Shown here: positions 34,596 to 43,375 of the stretch, piece by piece | Layout of the letters: each line of letters opens with the position of its first letter | Numbering within the stretch: the first letter of the stretch is position 1 | Assembly: GCA_002238645.1 (NCBI GenBank) | Contig: MPMT01000021.1 | Location: 1 to 63,896, forward strand | Direction: 5' to 3' | Length of the DNA stretch: 63,896 nucleotides | Source of the DNA: Alphaproteobacteria bacterium bin52 | Lineage (GTDB): Bacteria > Pseudomonadota > Alphaproteobacteria > Thalassobaculales > Thalassobaculaceae | Notes under the pieces: generated by a model | The model's input: the letters and a program-made list of their open reading frames with translations, nothing else | Told to the model about the DNA's origin: nothing | The model's database searches: none | Translations under genes and position numbers: made by a program

Positions 34596-36102
34596 GGCCC
34601 GGTCCCCCGGCAGCGTGACCCATCAGCAGGCCCACCTCCTCGACCGAGAACGACGAGGTCTCGCGGGCATCGGACAGCCGGCCGGCCGCAATCACCGCGA
34701 TGCGGTCACAGATCTCGAAGATCTCGTCGAGGTCCTGCGAGATCACCAGGACCGCCGCCCCGGCGGAAGCACGCCGGCGCAGGGCGGCGCGGATGGTAAC
34801 CGCGGCACCGGCGTCGACGCCCCAGGTGGGCTGGGCGATCACCAGGATCTCGGGTTCGCGGTCGACCTCGCGGCCGACGATGAACTTCTGCAGGTTGCCG
34901 CCGGACAGGCTGGAGGCGACCGCCCCGGCCCCGGTGGTGCGAACGTCGAAGCTGTCGATCACGCGCTCCGCGGCACCGGCAATCGCGTCAGGGCGCAGCA
35001 TTCCGCCGCGTGCGAGGTCCTGTCGGCGCGGAGCGGTCAGGAACAGGTTGTCCGCGAGTGTCATCGCCGGCACCGCGGCGTGGCCGAGGCGCTGTTCCGG
35101 CACCGCGGCGGCACCGCGTTCGCGGCGTCCGGCGGGCCCGAGGCGGCCGACCGGCTCGCCATCGAAGGCGATCATTCCGGTCGGGGTGCTGATCTCGCCG
35201 GAGAGTGCCGCCAGCAGTTCGCCCTGGCCGTTGCCGGCGATCCCCGCAATCCCGAGGATCTCGCCGCCACGCACCGCGAGCGAGATGTCGTCGAGCGCGA
35301 CACCGAACCGGTGCCGGGCGGCCAGCGAAAGGCCGTTGATGCGAATCCGTTCGGGACCGCGGCCACCCGCCGCGCGGACCGGCGCGGGCGGCAGGCGCCC
35401 AATCATCCGCTCGGCGAGACTGGCGGCGGTCTCGGTGCGGGGATCGCACTGTGCGACCCGGCGTCCGCCGCGAAGTATGGTCGCCCGTTCGCACAGGGCG
35501 CGCACCTCCTCGAGCCTGTGGCTGATGTAGAGGATGGACCGGCCCTCGTCGCGCAGCTGGCGCAGTGTCGCGAACAGCTGTTCGGCCTCCTGCGGTGTGA
35601 GCACCGACGTCGGCTCGTCCAGGATCAGCAGCCGCGGGTCCTGGAGCAGGCAGCGGACGACCTCGACCCGCTGTCGCTCGCCGGCCGACAGCGAGTGGAC
35701 GTGGCGGTCGGCTTCGAGCGCCATGCCATAGGTGGCGATCACCGCCCCGATACGTGCGCGCAGCTCCGACCGGTCGACGCGGCGGTCGAGCGCCAGTGCG
35801 ATGTTCTCGAGCACGGTCATGCTCTCGAACAGGGTGAAGTGCTGGAACACCATGCCGATGCCGAGCGCCCGTGCCGCCGCCGGGGTGCGGATCCGCACCG
35901 GTTCGCCGTTCCACTCCATCGTGCCGGCGTCGGGCTCGAGAAGGCCATAGATGATCCTGACCAGTGTCGACTTGCCGGCACCGTTCTCGCCGAGCAGGGC
36001 GTGGATCTCGCCGGGTTCGAGCGACAGGCTGATCCCGTCGCAGGCCCGGACGTCCCCGAACGACCGGGAGATGTTCGACAGGGCAACCAGTGGTGCCGTC
36101 AC
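34582..36102 (-). CDS. BMP-type ABC transporter ATPase with two nucleotide-binding domains
   Basis: About 506 residues with duplicated ABC domains as in RbsA/YufO. Domain 1 has Walker A LLGENGAGKSTLVRIIYG, signature LSAGERQRVEVVRCLLQ and ILDEPTSVLTPQE. Domain 2 has the degenerate Walker A typical of this class (GIAGNGQGELLAAL), then SLSGGNLQKFIVGREVD. GTG 36102 overlaps the upstream stop as GTGA and precedes the first beta strand (VTAPLVALSNISRSFG). The longer frame to 36216 overlaps the preceding gene heavily and is rejected. It energises the two permeases downstream. Confidence 0.93.
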   Translation of the reverse strand: MTAPLVALSNISRSFGDVRACDGISLSLEPGEIHALLGENGAGKSTLVRIIYGLLEPDAGTMEWNGEPVRIRTPAAARALGIGMVFQHFTLFESMTVLENIALALDRRVDRSELRARIGAVIATYGMALEADRHVHSLSAGERQRVEVVRCLLQDPRLLILDEPTSVLTPQEAEQLFATLRQLRDEGRSILYISHRLEEVRALCERATILRGGRRVAQCDPRTETAASLAERMIGRLPPAPVRAAGGRGPERIRINGLSLAARHRFGVALDDISLAVRGGEILGIAGIAGNGQGELLAALSGEISTPTGMIAFDGEPVGRLGPAGRRERGAAAVPEQRLGHAAVPAMTLADNLFLTAPRRQDLARGGMLRPDAIAGAAERVIDSFDVRTTGAGAVASSLSGGNLQKFIVGREVDREPEILVIAQPTWGVDAGAAVTIRAALRRRASAGAAVLVISQDLDEIFEICDRIAVIAAGRLSDARETSSFSVEEVGLLMGHAAGGPGRAGD

Positions 36103-37301
36103 GGCACGGGCAGCCGGTCGGCCCGCTCGAGCCCGGCGTACCGGCGCCAGCGGTCGAGTTCGCGCTCGATGCGCTGCCGGCGCTGCCGGTCGAGACGCAC
36201 CCCCGGTTCCAGCCACAGGCCTGGCACCTCGAGGGTGCCGGTCTCCTGGTTGCGCCTCATCTCGATACGCCCGATCAGCCGGTTCCGTTCCAGCATCGGG
36301 TAGACATAGTAGCCGAACCGGCGGCGCGCACGCGGCACGTAGATCTCGATGCGGAAGTCGAAGCCGAACAGTCGCAGCGCGCGGCCGCGGTCGCGGACCA
36401 GCGGGTCGAACGGAGAGAGGAAGCGCACGCGCGGCGGCGGGTCCGGCAGGGTGGCGAGCAGGTCGTCGAGGTCGGCGCGCGCCAAACAGGGGCGTACGGT
36501 CCCGTCATCGTTCTCGATCTCGATCGGGCGGATGGCGTCGCGCCCGGCGCCGGCACACCAGTGTGCGACCTCGTCGCGCCCGAACGCTTCCCAGAACCGG
36601 GCGATTTCGGCGTGGTCGGCAAAGCCGAGCCGGTCGAGCGCGCCGCGGCAGTGCCAGTCGACGGACACCGCCTCGTCGGGTTCGTGGTCGCGGTACGGCT
36701 GCGGGATCACCCGCTCGGTCAGGTCGTAGACCTTCTGGAAGCCGCTGCGTGCCGTGACTGCCAGCTGCCCGGTGCGCCACAGGAACACCAGTGCCGCGCG
36801 CGCCGGATGCCAGCCCCACCAGTGTGCCTTCCCGATGCCCCGGGGCGGCTCGGGGTTCTCCGCCTTCAGCTCGCGGGCCATCACCGGACCTGCTGCCGCG
36901 ACACGCTCGAGTACCATGGCGCAGGTCCGCTCGGGGTTCTCGCCGACGCGCTGGCGCCACCAGGCCGTGCGCATCAGCGCCGGACCGGTGCGCCGGAACC
37001 GGGGCTTCCACCAGCCGAAGAATTCGACCGGGATCAGGGAGGCGTCGTGGGTCCAGTTCTCGAACAGGCTGCGTTCCCGCTCGAGGTGATGCCCGGTCCA
37101 GGACGGTCGATAGCGTGGGAGGCGGGTCGCGATGATGTGGTGGTGGGCACGTTCGAAGGTACGGATGCTGTCGATCTGCACGAAACCGAGGCGGTGGACG
37201 AGGTCCGGCACGCCGCTACGGCCCGGGGCGGCGGCAACACCCAGTTGATGCAGATGCATGAACAGCTGTCTGGCGACTGTGTTCGGGAGGCGATCGGTCA
37301 T
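36099..37301 (-). CDS. winged-helix DNA-binding / YcaQ (AlkX)-like protein
   Basis: 400 residues of the HTH_42 (formerly DUF1006) family: LGFVQIDSIRTFERAHHHII near residue 45, FENWTHDASLIPVEFFGWW, and the C-terminal FLSPFDPLVRDRGRALRLFG. E. coli YcaQ of this family is a DNA glycosylase that unhooks interstrand crosslinks and removes N7-alkylguanines. Here the gene precedes and overlaps (GTGA) the nucleoside-type transporter operon. This may be chance packing, or it could supply a link between damaged bases and salvage (speculation). The active-site QxD/QxQ positions were not confidently located. Confidence 0.85.
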   Translation of the reverse strand: MTDRLPNTVARQLFMHLHQLGVAAAPGRSGVPDLVHRLGFVQIDSIRTFERAHHHIIATRLPRYRPSWTGHHLERERSLFENWTHDASLIPVEFFGWWKPRFRRTGPALMRTAWWRQRVGENPERTCAMVLERVAAAGPVMARELKAENPEPPRGIGKAHWWGWHPARAALVFLWRTGQLAVTARSGFQKVYDLTERVIPQPYRDHEPDEAVSVDWHCRGALDRLGFADHAEIARFWEAFGRDEVAHWCAGAGRDAIRPIEIENDDGTVRPCLARADLDDLLATLPDPPPRVRFLSPFDPLVRDRGRALRLFGFDFRIEIYVPRARRRFGYYVYPMLERNRLIGRIEMRRNQETGTLEVPGLWLEPGVRLDRQRRQRIERELDRWRRYAGLERADRLPVP

Positions 37302-37363
37302 CTGTCACGCGCCATGCGTCGTACCATCCGTGCGGGCACGCTACCAGACAGGCTGTGCGCGTG

Positions 37364-38551
37364 TCAGTTTGCAAGCCGCCGCAGGGTGAAAGAGAAGAAG
37401 AGTCCGACAAGGCTGAGCGCGCAGATCAGCTGGCCAAGCGGAACCGGGGTGCCGTCGTTCATCAGCCCGGCGAGCACGCCCGTTGCCGCACCGATCATCA
37501 TCTGGACAAATCCGAGCAGCGAGGCGGTGGTTGCGGCAAGGGTGGGAACCGGTGCCAGGGCTCCGGCGATCGCGTTGGCGCCGATGATCCCGAGCGAGCC
37601 GACGACCAGCATCATCGGCAGCACCACGCCCGCAAGGCCGCCAAGCTCGAAAGAGGTGGTTGTCAGCAGCACCACTCCGCCGGCCGCCGAGACCAGGCTG
37701 CCGGCGCGCAGCATCGGCATGGTGCCGAAACGGATCACGAGACGCGTGTTGGCGGCATTGCCGATCATGATTCCGATGACATTGACGGCAAACAGCAGGC
37801 CGTAGTGCTGGATCGGAACCCCGAAATGCCCGGTGTAGATGAACGGCGAGATGGCGAAGAAGACGAACATGCAGGCGAACGCGAAGCTCGAGGTCAGCAT
37901 GCAGCAGATGATCTGGCGTTCACCCAGGATGCGCCCGTAGCCGCGCACCAGCCCGCGCACCGACAGCGGGGTGCGGCGTTCGCTGACCAGGGTCTCGGGG
38001 ACGCGCAGCGCCAGCGCGATCAGGCAGGCGAGGCCGAACAGACTGAGGACCAGGAAGATGCCGCGCCAGCCGAACCAGACCAGTACGTACCCGCCGATGG
38101 TCGGCGCGAGCAGCGGGGTTACCGAGAAGGCGAGGTTGATGAAGGACTGGGCCCGGGCGGCGAGGTCGCCCTCGAACATGTCGCGCACCATGGCACGCGC
38201 GATTACCGATCCCGACGCGGCCCCGAGCGCCTGCAGGCAGCGCGCGGCAACGAGCTGCTCGATGGTGGTGGCAAACATGCAGATTACCGAGGCGACGCAA
38301 TAGACCGTCACGCCGACCGCCATGACCCGTCGCCGCCCCCACGCGTCGGAGGTCGGCCCGTAGAGCAGGTGTCCGACCGCAAGCCCGACGAAGAAGGCGC
38401 TCAGCGTCAGGGTTGTCTCGCCGGGGGCGGCCGCGAGGTCGCGTTCGATCACCGGCAGGCTCGGCAGGTACATGTCGATGGCGGCGGCGCCGAGTGCTGC
38501 GAGCGAGCCGAGGGCGATGACAAGGTGCCGCGGGAAGGATGATGCTGCCAC
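37364..38551 (-). CDS. Bcr/CflA-family multidrug exporter
   Basis: 395 residues, 12-helix MFS. The N-terminus reads GSLAALGAAAIDMYLPSLPV, the Bcr/CflA hallmark MYLP-x-LP, followed by GQLLYGPTSDAWGRR-like text (GHLLYGPTSDAWGRRRVM), the MFS loop 2-3 motif. Members expel bicyclomycin, chloramphenicol or other amphiphiles. It lies 62 bases from the YcaQ-like gene on the same strand, and diverges from the HAD hydrolase gene across a 196-base gap. Confidence 0.92.
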   Translation of the reverse strand: MAASSFPRHLVIALGSLAALGAAAIDMYLPSLPVIERDLAAAPGETTLTLSAFFVGLAVGHLLYGPTSDAWGRRRVMAVGVTVYCVASVICMFATTIEQLVAARCLQALGAASGSVIARAMVRDMFEGDLAARAQSFINLAFSVTPLLAPTIGGYVLVWFGWRGIFLVLSLFGLACLIALALRVPETLVSERRTPLSVRGLVRGYGRILGERQIICCMLTSSFAFACMFVFFAISPFIYTGHFGVPIQHYGLLFAVNVIGIMIGNAANTRLVIRFGTMPMLRAGSLVSAAGGVVLLTTTSFELGGLAGVVLPMMLVVGSLGIIGANAIAGALAPVPTLAATTASLLGFVQMMIGAATGVLAGLMNDGTPVPLGQLICALSLVGLFFSFTLRRLAN

Positions 38552-38747
38552 GTAGGGCTCCGGTACCGGATGTGCCGGAGGGGTTTCTGGCAGGAACCGG
38601 AGGTCCGGTCCAGTGCGGTCGGAGTCGGGACACGGGCCGTGTCCGGGCGCGCGAGCGCAACGGAGCGGTCCGGCGTGTGCACGGTTGAGTCCGCCCGGGT
38701 GCTGCGGCTACCGTGACGTTCTCACACCGACTGGGAGGATCGACTCC

Positions 38748-39461
38748 ATGAGCCTCGAGCAGGTCAAGGCGCTCACCTTCGATACCGGAGGCACCATTCT
38801 CGACTGGCACTCCGGGTTCAGGGACGCGCTGGCCGCGGCCGGTCGCCGGCGCGGGATCGAACGAGACTGGCCAGAACTGGCCAACGAACTGCGGCGCCGC
38901 GCTCTCGGCCGCATTCTCAACCAGGGCCGGGATGAACCGCCGCAAGTGAACTTCGACGGGGCCCACCGCGCCGCACTGGACGAGGTCTGCGCCGAATCCG
39001 GCCTCGACATGCTCGACGAGGCGGAGCGCCACGAGATCGCGTGGACGGTGCCGCACGGGTTCCGGTGCTGGCCGGATTTTCCCGACGCCCTGCCACGGCT
39101 TCGGGCACGGTATTCCTGCGTGTCCTTCACCATCCTGTCGTTCCGGCTGATCATGGACACGGCACGTGCGAACGGGATCGCCTGGGACGCCGTGTTCTCG
39201 TGTGAGGCGATCGGGAAGTACAAGGTCCTGCCTGACGCCTACCTGACCGTCGCGCGGTGGCTGCAGCTGGAACCGCGGGACATCTGCATGGTCGCCTGCC
39301 ACAACTTCGACCTCGACGCGGCGCGCGCGGTCGGGTTCAGGACAGCTTTTGTGCGCCGGCCGGACGAATGGGGGCCGGCGGGCTCCCCCGATCCCGAGCC
39401 GAACCGGGCGTGCGACATCATCGTCGACAGGTTTGACGAACTCGACCGGATGCTCCCCTGA
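38748..39461 (+). CDS. HAD-superfamily hydrolase, haloacid dehalogenase type II-like
   Basis: 237 residues. Motif I reads LTFDTGGTILDWHSGF, where the nucleophile Asp is followed by Thr-Gly-Gly-Thr instead of the phosphatase DxD; this fits dehalogenase-type enzymes. Motif II is CVSFTILSFRLIM (Ser/Thr), the Lys is in GKYKVLPDAYL, and motif IV is ACHNFDLDAARAVGF. GGGAGGA lies 8 bases before ATG 38748. Substrate cannot be told. The motif IV run (ACHNFD, normally AxHxxD) supports the L-2-haloacid dehalogenase branch. Confidence 0.87.
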   Translation: MSLEQVKALTFDTGGTILDWHSGFRDALAAAGRRRGIERDWPELANELRRRALGRILNQGRDEPPQVNFDGAHRAALDEVCAESGLDMLDEAERHEIAWTVPHGFRCWPDFPDALPRLRARYSCVSFTILSFRLIMDTARANGIAWDAVFSCEAIGKYKVLPDAYLTVARWLQLEPRDICMVACHNFDLDAARAVGFRTAFVRRPDEWGPAGSPDPEPNRACDIIVDRFDELDRMLP

Positions 39462-39609
39462 TCCGCCCGGCTGTGCTGTACAAAGACCGATTGCTCCCCT
39501 AGCCTGATATCCGTGCACTGGCCGGACAGGGATCCGGGCGCCGCGTTCTGCGGGGAACCGGAAGCAGCCGGGAAGTCCGGCTGACAGTGCGAGCGACAGG
39601 GGGGAAACC

Positions 39610-41331
39610 ATGAATTTCAGGAAGATACTGAACCGCGATGCGCGGCGCTACACGCTGCCGCAGGAGCGGCGGCTCGGGGCGGGCACCCACAGCTACCTGC
39701 CCGAACTGTGCGATCAGCTCGGGACCGGCAGGATTGGCCGGCGTGACTTCCTGCGCCAGGCGGCACTGCTCGGCATGACAGCGACCACCGCCTATGCCAT
39801 GGCGGACGTCCTGACCGGGACCGCTCCGGTGCGTCCGGCAGCCGCGGCAACGCCGAAGCCGGGCGGAACGCTGAAGGTATCGATGCGGGTGCAGGAAATG
39901 ACCGACCCGGCGGCTTTCGACTGGGTCGAGAAATCCAACGTGGCGCGCTTCATGGTCGAGCACCTGACCCGGACCCGGGCCGACAACGTGACGGTCCCCT
40001 ACCTGGCGAAGGGCTGGGAGGCGAGCGACGACCTCAAGACCTGGGTGTTCCATCTGAGCGAGGGCGTAACCTGGTCGAACGGCGACGCGTTCACCGCCGA
40101 GGATGTGGCCCATACCGTCAACCGCTGGCTTGACCCGGCGACCGGCTCCTCCAACCTCGGGCTGTTCGGCGCCATGGTCGAGGTCGGGTCCGACGGCAAG
40201 AAGCGCGGCATCGCGAACGCGGTCGAGGTCGTGGATGCGCACACCGTGCGTTTCAACCTGAAGCAGGCCGCGCTGGCCATGCCCGAGAACTTCTACAACT
40301 ACCCGACCGCAATGACCCACCGCGGCTTCGGCAAGGACTACGATGCCGACCTCTCGGCCAACCCCATCGGTACCGGGCCGATGAGCCTGGCCGAGTACGA
40401 CGTCGGCGAGCGGGCACTGCTCAAGCGAAGCCGCGACTGGTGGGCCGGCGACTTCCATCTCGACGAGATCGCCTATTTTGACCATGGCGAGGACACCAAC
40501 GCCCACATCGCGGCGCTCGCCTCCCAGCAGGTCGACATGGTCTACCGGGTTCCCAACAACCTGATCGAGACCGTCAAGCGGCTGCCGTTTGTCGACATCC
40601 ACGAGGCAACCACGGCGCAGACCGGTGTGATGCGGTTCCGCGTCAGTCATGCACCGTTCGACAACCTCAAGGTGCGGCAGGCCATCGCGGCGTGCATGGA
40701 CCACCAGGAGATCCTCGACAAGGCGTTCAAGGGCCTCGGACAGGTGGCGGAAAACCACCATGTCTGTCCGATCCATCCCGAGTACGCGGCCCTGCCCCCG
40801 CTCAAGCGCGATGTCGAACTGGCGAAGAAACTGCTCGCCGAGGCCGGTCACGGCGACGGCCTGACCATCGAGATCGCCAATGGCGACACCGAGGGACCGT
40901 GGATGACCGACGCCTGTGCGATCTTCAAGAACCAGCTGGCTCCCGCGGGCATCACGCTCAATATCAACAAGATGCCGACCAACCAGTACTGGGAGGTGTG
41001 GGACAAGGCTCCGTTCGGATACACCGCATGGACCCACCGTCCGCTCGGCACCATGGTGCTCGGACTGGCCTACCGCGCCGGGGTGCCGTGGAACGAGACC
41101 GCCTACGACAACCCGGACTTCGATGCAGCGCTCAACGATGCCGAGGCGACCCTCGACGTCAACGAGCGCAAGAAGAAGATGGCGGTCTGCGAGAAGATCC
41201 TGCAGGACGACGCGATCATCCCGCAGCCGTTCTGGCGCTCGGTGTTCAAGGCTTCCAACAAGAGGGTGAAGGGGTTCTCCACCCATCCGACCCTGTATCA
41301 CCAGTTCCATTCGGTCTGGCTGGACGGGTAG
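39610..41331 (+). CDS. family 5 ABC substrate-binding protein with Tat signal
   Basis: 573 residues. A long N-region of about 40 residues leads to a twin-arginine motif (GRRDFLRQAALLGMTATTAY), then the mature start near AAAATPKPGGTLKVSM. The SBP_bac_5 fold shows TWSNGDAFTAEDVAHTVNRW, NPIGTGPMSLAEYDVGE and a C-terminal WTHRPLGTMVLGLAYR. It binds a peptide, opine or similar ligand in the periplasm for the permease pair downstream. Tat export of a solute-binding protein implies folding before export, sometimes with a cofactor. A GGGGGAAA-type RBS precedes ATG. Confidence 0.92.
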   Translation: MNFRKILNRDARRYTLPQERRLGAGTHSYLPELCDQLGTGRIGRRDFLRQAALLGMTATTAYAMADVLTGTAPVRPAAAATPKPGGTLKVSMRVQEMTDPAAFDWVEKSNVARFMVEHLTRTRADNVTVPYLAKGWEASDDLKTWVFHLSEGVTWSNGDAFTAEDVAHTVNRWLDPATGSSNLGLFGAMVEVGSDGKKRGIANAVEVVDAHTVRFNLKQAALAMPENFYNYPTAMTHRGFGKDYDADLSANPIGTGPMSLAEYDVGERALLKRSRDWWAGDFHLDEIAYFDHGEDTNAHIAALASQQVDMVYRVPNNLIETVKRLPFVDIHEATTAQTGVMRFRVSHAPFDNLKVRQAIAACMDHQEILDKAFKGLGQVAENHHVCPIHPEYAALPPLKRDVELAKKLLAEAGHGDGLTIEIANGDTEGPWMTDACAIFKNQLAPAGITLNINKMPTNQYWEVWDKAPFGYTAWTHRPLGTMVLGLAYRAGVPWNETAYDNPDFDAALNDAEATLDVNERKKKMAVCEKILQDDAIIPQPFWRSVFKASNKRVKGFSTHPTLYHQFHSVWLDG

Positions 41332-41337
41332 CGCAGT

Positions 41338-41371
41338 TCCGGCGCCGCGGGGACATCCCCGCGGCGCCGGA
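41338..41371 (+). terminator. strong hairpin between binding-protein and permease genes
   Basis: TCCGGCGCCGCGGGG, loop ACAT, CCCCGCGGCGCCGGA: a perfect 15-bp stem 7 bases after the binding-protein stop, with no U-run. As in other binding-protein operons this probably protects the upstream mRNA or causes partial termination, so the binding protein is made in excess over the membrane parts. Confidence 0.75.
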
Positions 41372-41485
41372 CATGTCCCGACCGGCGCACCCTGTCGCGG
41401 CAGGGAATGACACGGGCAACCGGACTGCTGGCGGGACGGGGTTCCGGGCGTGTCCGCCCGCGGCTCCGGGAATCGGGAGGCTCTG

Positions 41486-42418
41486 ATGCTCAACCTCGTG
41501 TTGCGGCGACTGGGAACCATGGTTCTCATCATGCTGGTCGTTGCGCTGCTGCTGTTCCTGATCAACGAGGGCGATCCGCGGCTGATTGCGCGCAGCGTGC
41601 TCGGGCCCTATGCCCAGGATGAACAGCTCGACGCCTGGATCATGCAACACGGCTACGACCGGTCGCTGTTCGTCAGGTACTTCGAGTGGATCAGCAGGGT
41701 CCTGACCGGCGATCTCGGTGACTCGATCATCTACAAGCGGCCGGTCAACGAGATCTTCTGGGACCGCCTCGGCAATACCGCGATCCTCGCCGGCGTGACC
41801 TTCCTGGTCATGGTGGTGGTCGCCCTGGTGCTCGGCGTGCTGGCCGGCATGAAGGAGGGATCGACGCAGGACCGCGTGATCTCGGTCTTCTCGATTGCCA
41901 CCACCTCGGTACCGGAGTACGCGAGCGCGGTGATCCTGGCCGGGGTCTTCGTCTACTGGCTGGCGGTGCTGCCGGGAACCTCGTCGATGACCGGGGGATT
42001 CTCGGTGGTCGAACTGATACTGCCGGTGCTGGTGCTCACACTGTACGGGTTCGGGTACATCGCGCGCATGACCCGGGCGTCGATGGCCGAGGTGATGACG
42101 ACCCCTTACATCAGGACCGCGGTCCTGAAGGGCCTGCCCTACCGGCACATCATCATGAAACATGCCCTGCGCAATGCGCTGATCGCGCCGTTCACCGTGA
42201 TCATGCTGCAGATCAACTGGCTGCTGTCGGGCGTGGTCGTGACCGAGTTTGCCTTCGGTTACAAGGGGTTCGGAGCGCTCCTGCTCGAGGCGGCGCTGCG
42301 CCGCGACATCTTCCTGATCGAGGCCTGTGGGCTTGCGGCCGTGTTCGTCGCGGTGTTCACCCAGACCGTCGGCGATCTCGGGTACACCTATCTGAACCCG
42401 CGGATCAGGTTCAAGTGA
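41486..42418 (+). CDS. DppB-type ABC transporter permease
   Basis: 310 residues. A first helix (RLGTMVLIMLVVALLLFLI) and a periplasmic domain with DRSLFVRYFEWISRVLTGDLG precede the BPD_transp_1 core with about five helices and the EAA-type loop (YIRTAVLKGLPYRHIIMKHALRN, written in parts: AVLKGLPYRHII). ATG 41486 has GGGAGG 6 bases upstream; ATG 41450 is an alternative. It pairs with the next gene as the channel. Confidence 0.92.
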   Translation: MLNLVLRRLGTMVLIMLVVALLLFLINEGDPRLIARSVLGPYAQDEQLDAWIMQHGYDRSLFVRYFEWISRVLTGDLGDSIIYKRPVNEIFWDRLGNTAILAGVTFLVMVVVALVLGVLAGMKEGSTQDRVISVFSIATTSVPEYASAVILAGVFVYWLAVLPGTSSMTGGFSVVELILPVLVLTLYGFGYIARMTRASMAEVMTTPYIRTAVLKGLPYRHIIMKHALRNALIAPFTVIMLQINWLLSGVVVTEFAFGYKGFGALLLEAALRRDIFLIEACGLAAVFVAVFTQTVGDLGYTYLNPRIRFK

Positions 42419-42428
42419 GGACGCTGCC

Positions 42429-43313
42429 ATGACTGACCAGACAACAACGGCAGCGCCGGACTCAAGACTGATGACGGCGGCGAGGTCGGTTCTGCTGCTG
42501 CGGGAAAGCCCGGTCGGGGTCTTCGGCGGCCTGATCGTGCTGACCTTCATGCTGCTCGCGATCTTCGCGCCGCTGGTTGCCCCCTTCGATCCCAATGCCA
42601 CGATCCTGCCGTTCGCAACGCCCGGAACCGCGAACCCGGAGGGCGGGATCTTCCTGTTCGGCACCGACCACCTCGGCCGCGACATCCTCTCGCGCATCAT
42701 CTGGGGCGGGCAGCGGGTGCTGTTCTACGCCAGTGCGGCAACCATATCGGCCTACGTGGTCGGGATCCTGATGGGACTGGCGGCGGGGTACTTCCGCGGC
42801 TGGCTCGACGAGGTGATCTCCTTTGTCGCCAACGTCATCCTGTCCTTCCCGATCATGGTGCTCTACGTCCTGATCATCGCCAAGTTCGGTGCGTCGGGCA
42901 TCAACATCATCTTCGCGGTGGTGTTCGCCTCCTCGCCCGGCATCATGCGCATCGTGCGCGGCGTGACCATGGACATCGCGACCCGGGACTACATCGCGGC
43001 CGCACAGACCCGGGGCGAGGGGCCCTGGTACATCATGCTGGTCGAGATCCTGCCGAATGCGCGCGGGCCGCTGATCGTCGATTTCTGCCTGCGCATGGGC
43101 TACACCACCATCACCATCGGGGCTCTCGGCTTTCTCGGGCTCGGCCTGCCGCCGCCCGATCCCGACTGGGGCGGCATGATCACCGAGACCCGCGCCTTTG
43201 TCACCGGCGGGTTCCCGCACATGGCAATCTTCCCGGCCTGCGCCGTCTCTCTGCTCGTCCTCGGGTTCAACCTGCTGGCGGATGGACTGCGCGAGGTCTC
43301 GCTGAGGGACTGA
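42429..43313 (+). CDS. DppC-type ABC transporter permease
   Basis: 294 residues. The N-terminal DppC segment (SPVGVFGGLIVLTFMLLAIF, then FGTDHLGRDILSRIIWGG) leads to the permease core and EAA loop AQTRGEGPWYIMLVEILPN. It begins 10 bases after the DppB-type gene and completes the heterodimer. Confidence 0.93.
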   Translation: MTDQTTTAAPDSRLMTAARSVLLLRESPVGVFGGLIVLTFMLLAIFAPLVAPFDPNATILPFATPGTANPEGGIFLFGTDHLGRDILSRIIWGGQRVLFYASAATISAYVVGILMGLAAGYFRGWLDEVISFVANVILSFPIMVLYVLIIAKFGASGINIIFAVVFASSPGIMRIVRGVTMDIATRDYIAAAQTRGEGPWYIMLVEILPNARGPLIVDFCLRMGYTTITIGALGFLGLGLPPPDPDWGGMITETRAFVTGGFPHMAIFPACAVSLLVLGFNLLADGLREVSLRD

Positions 43314-43375
43314 GCGATGAAGAAGAGGCTGACCCGGGGCACTCCCCGACCGAGGCCACCCGCAAGGAGGTCACG

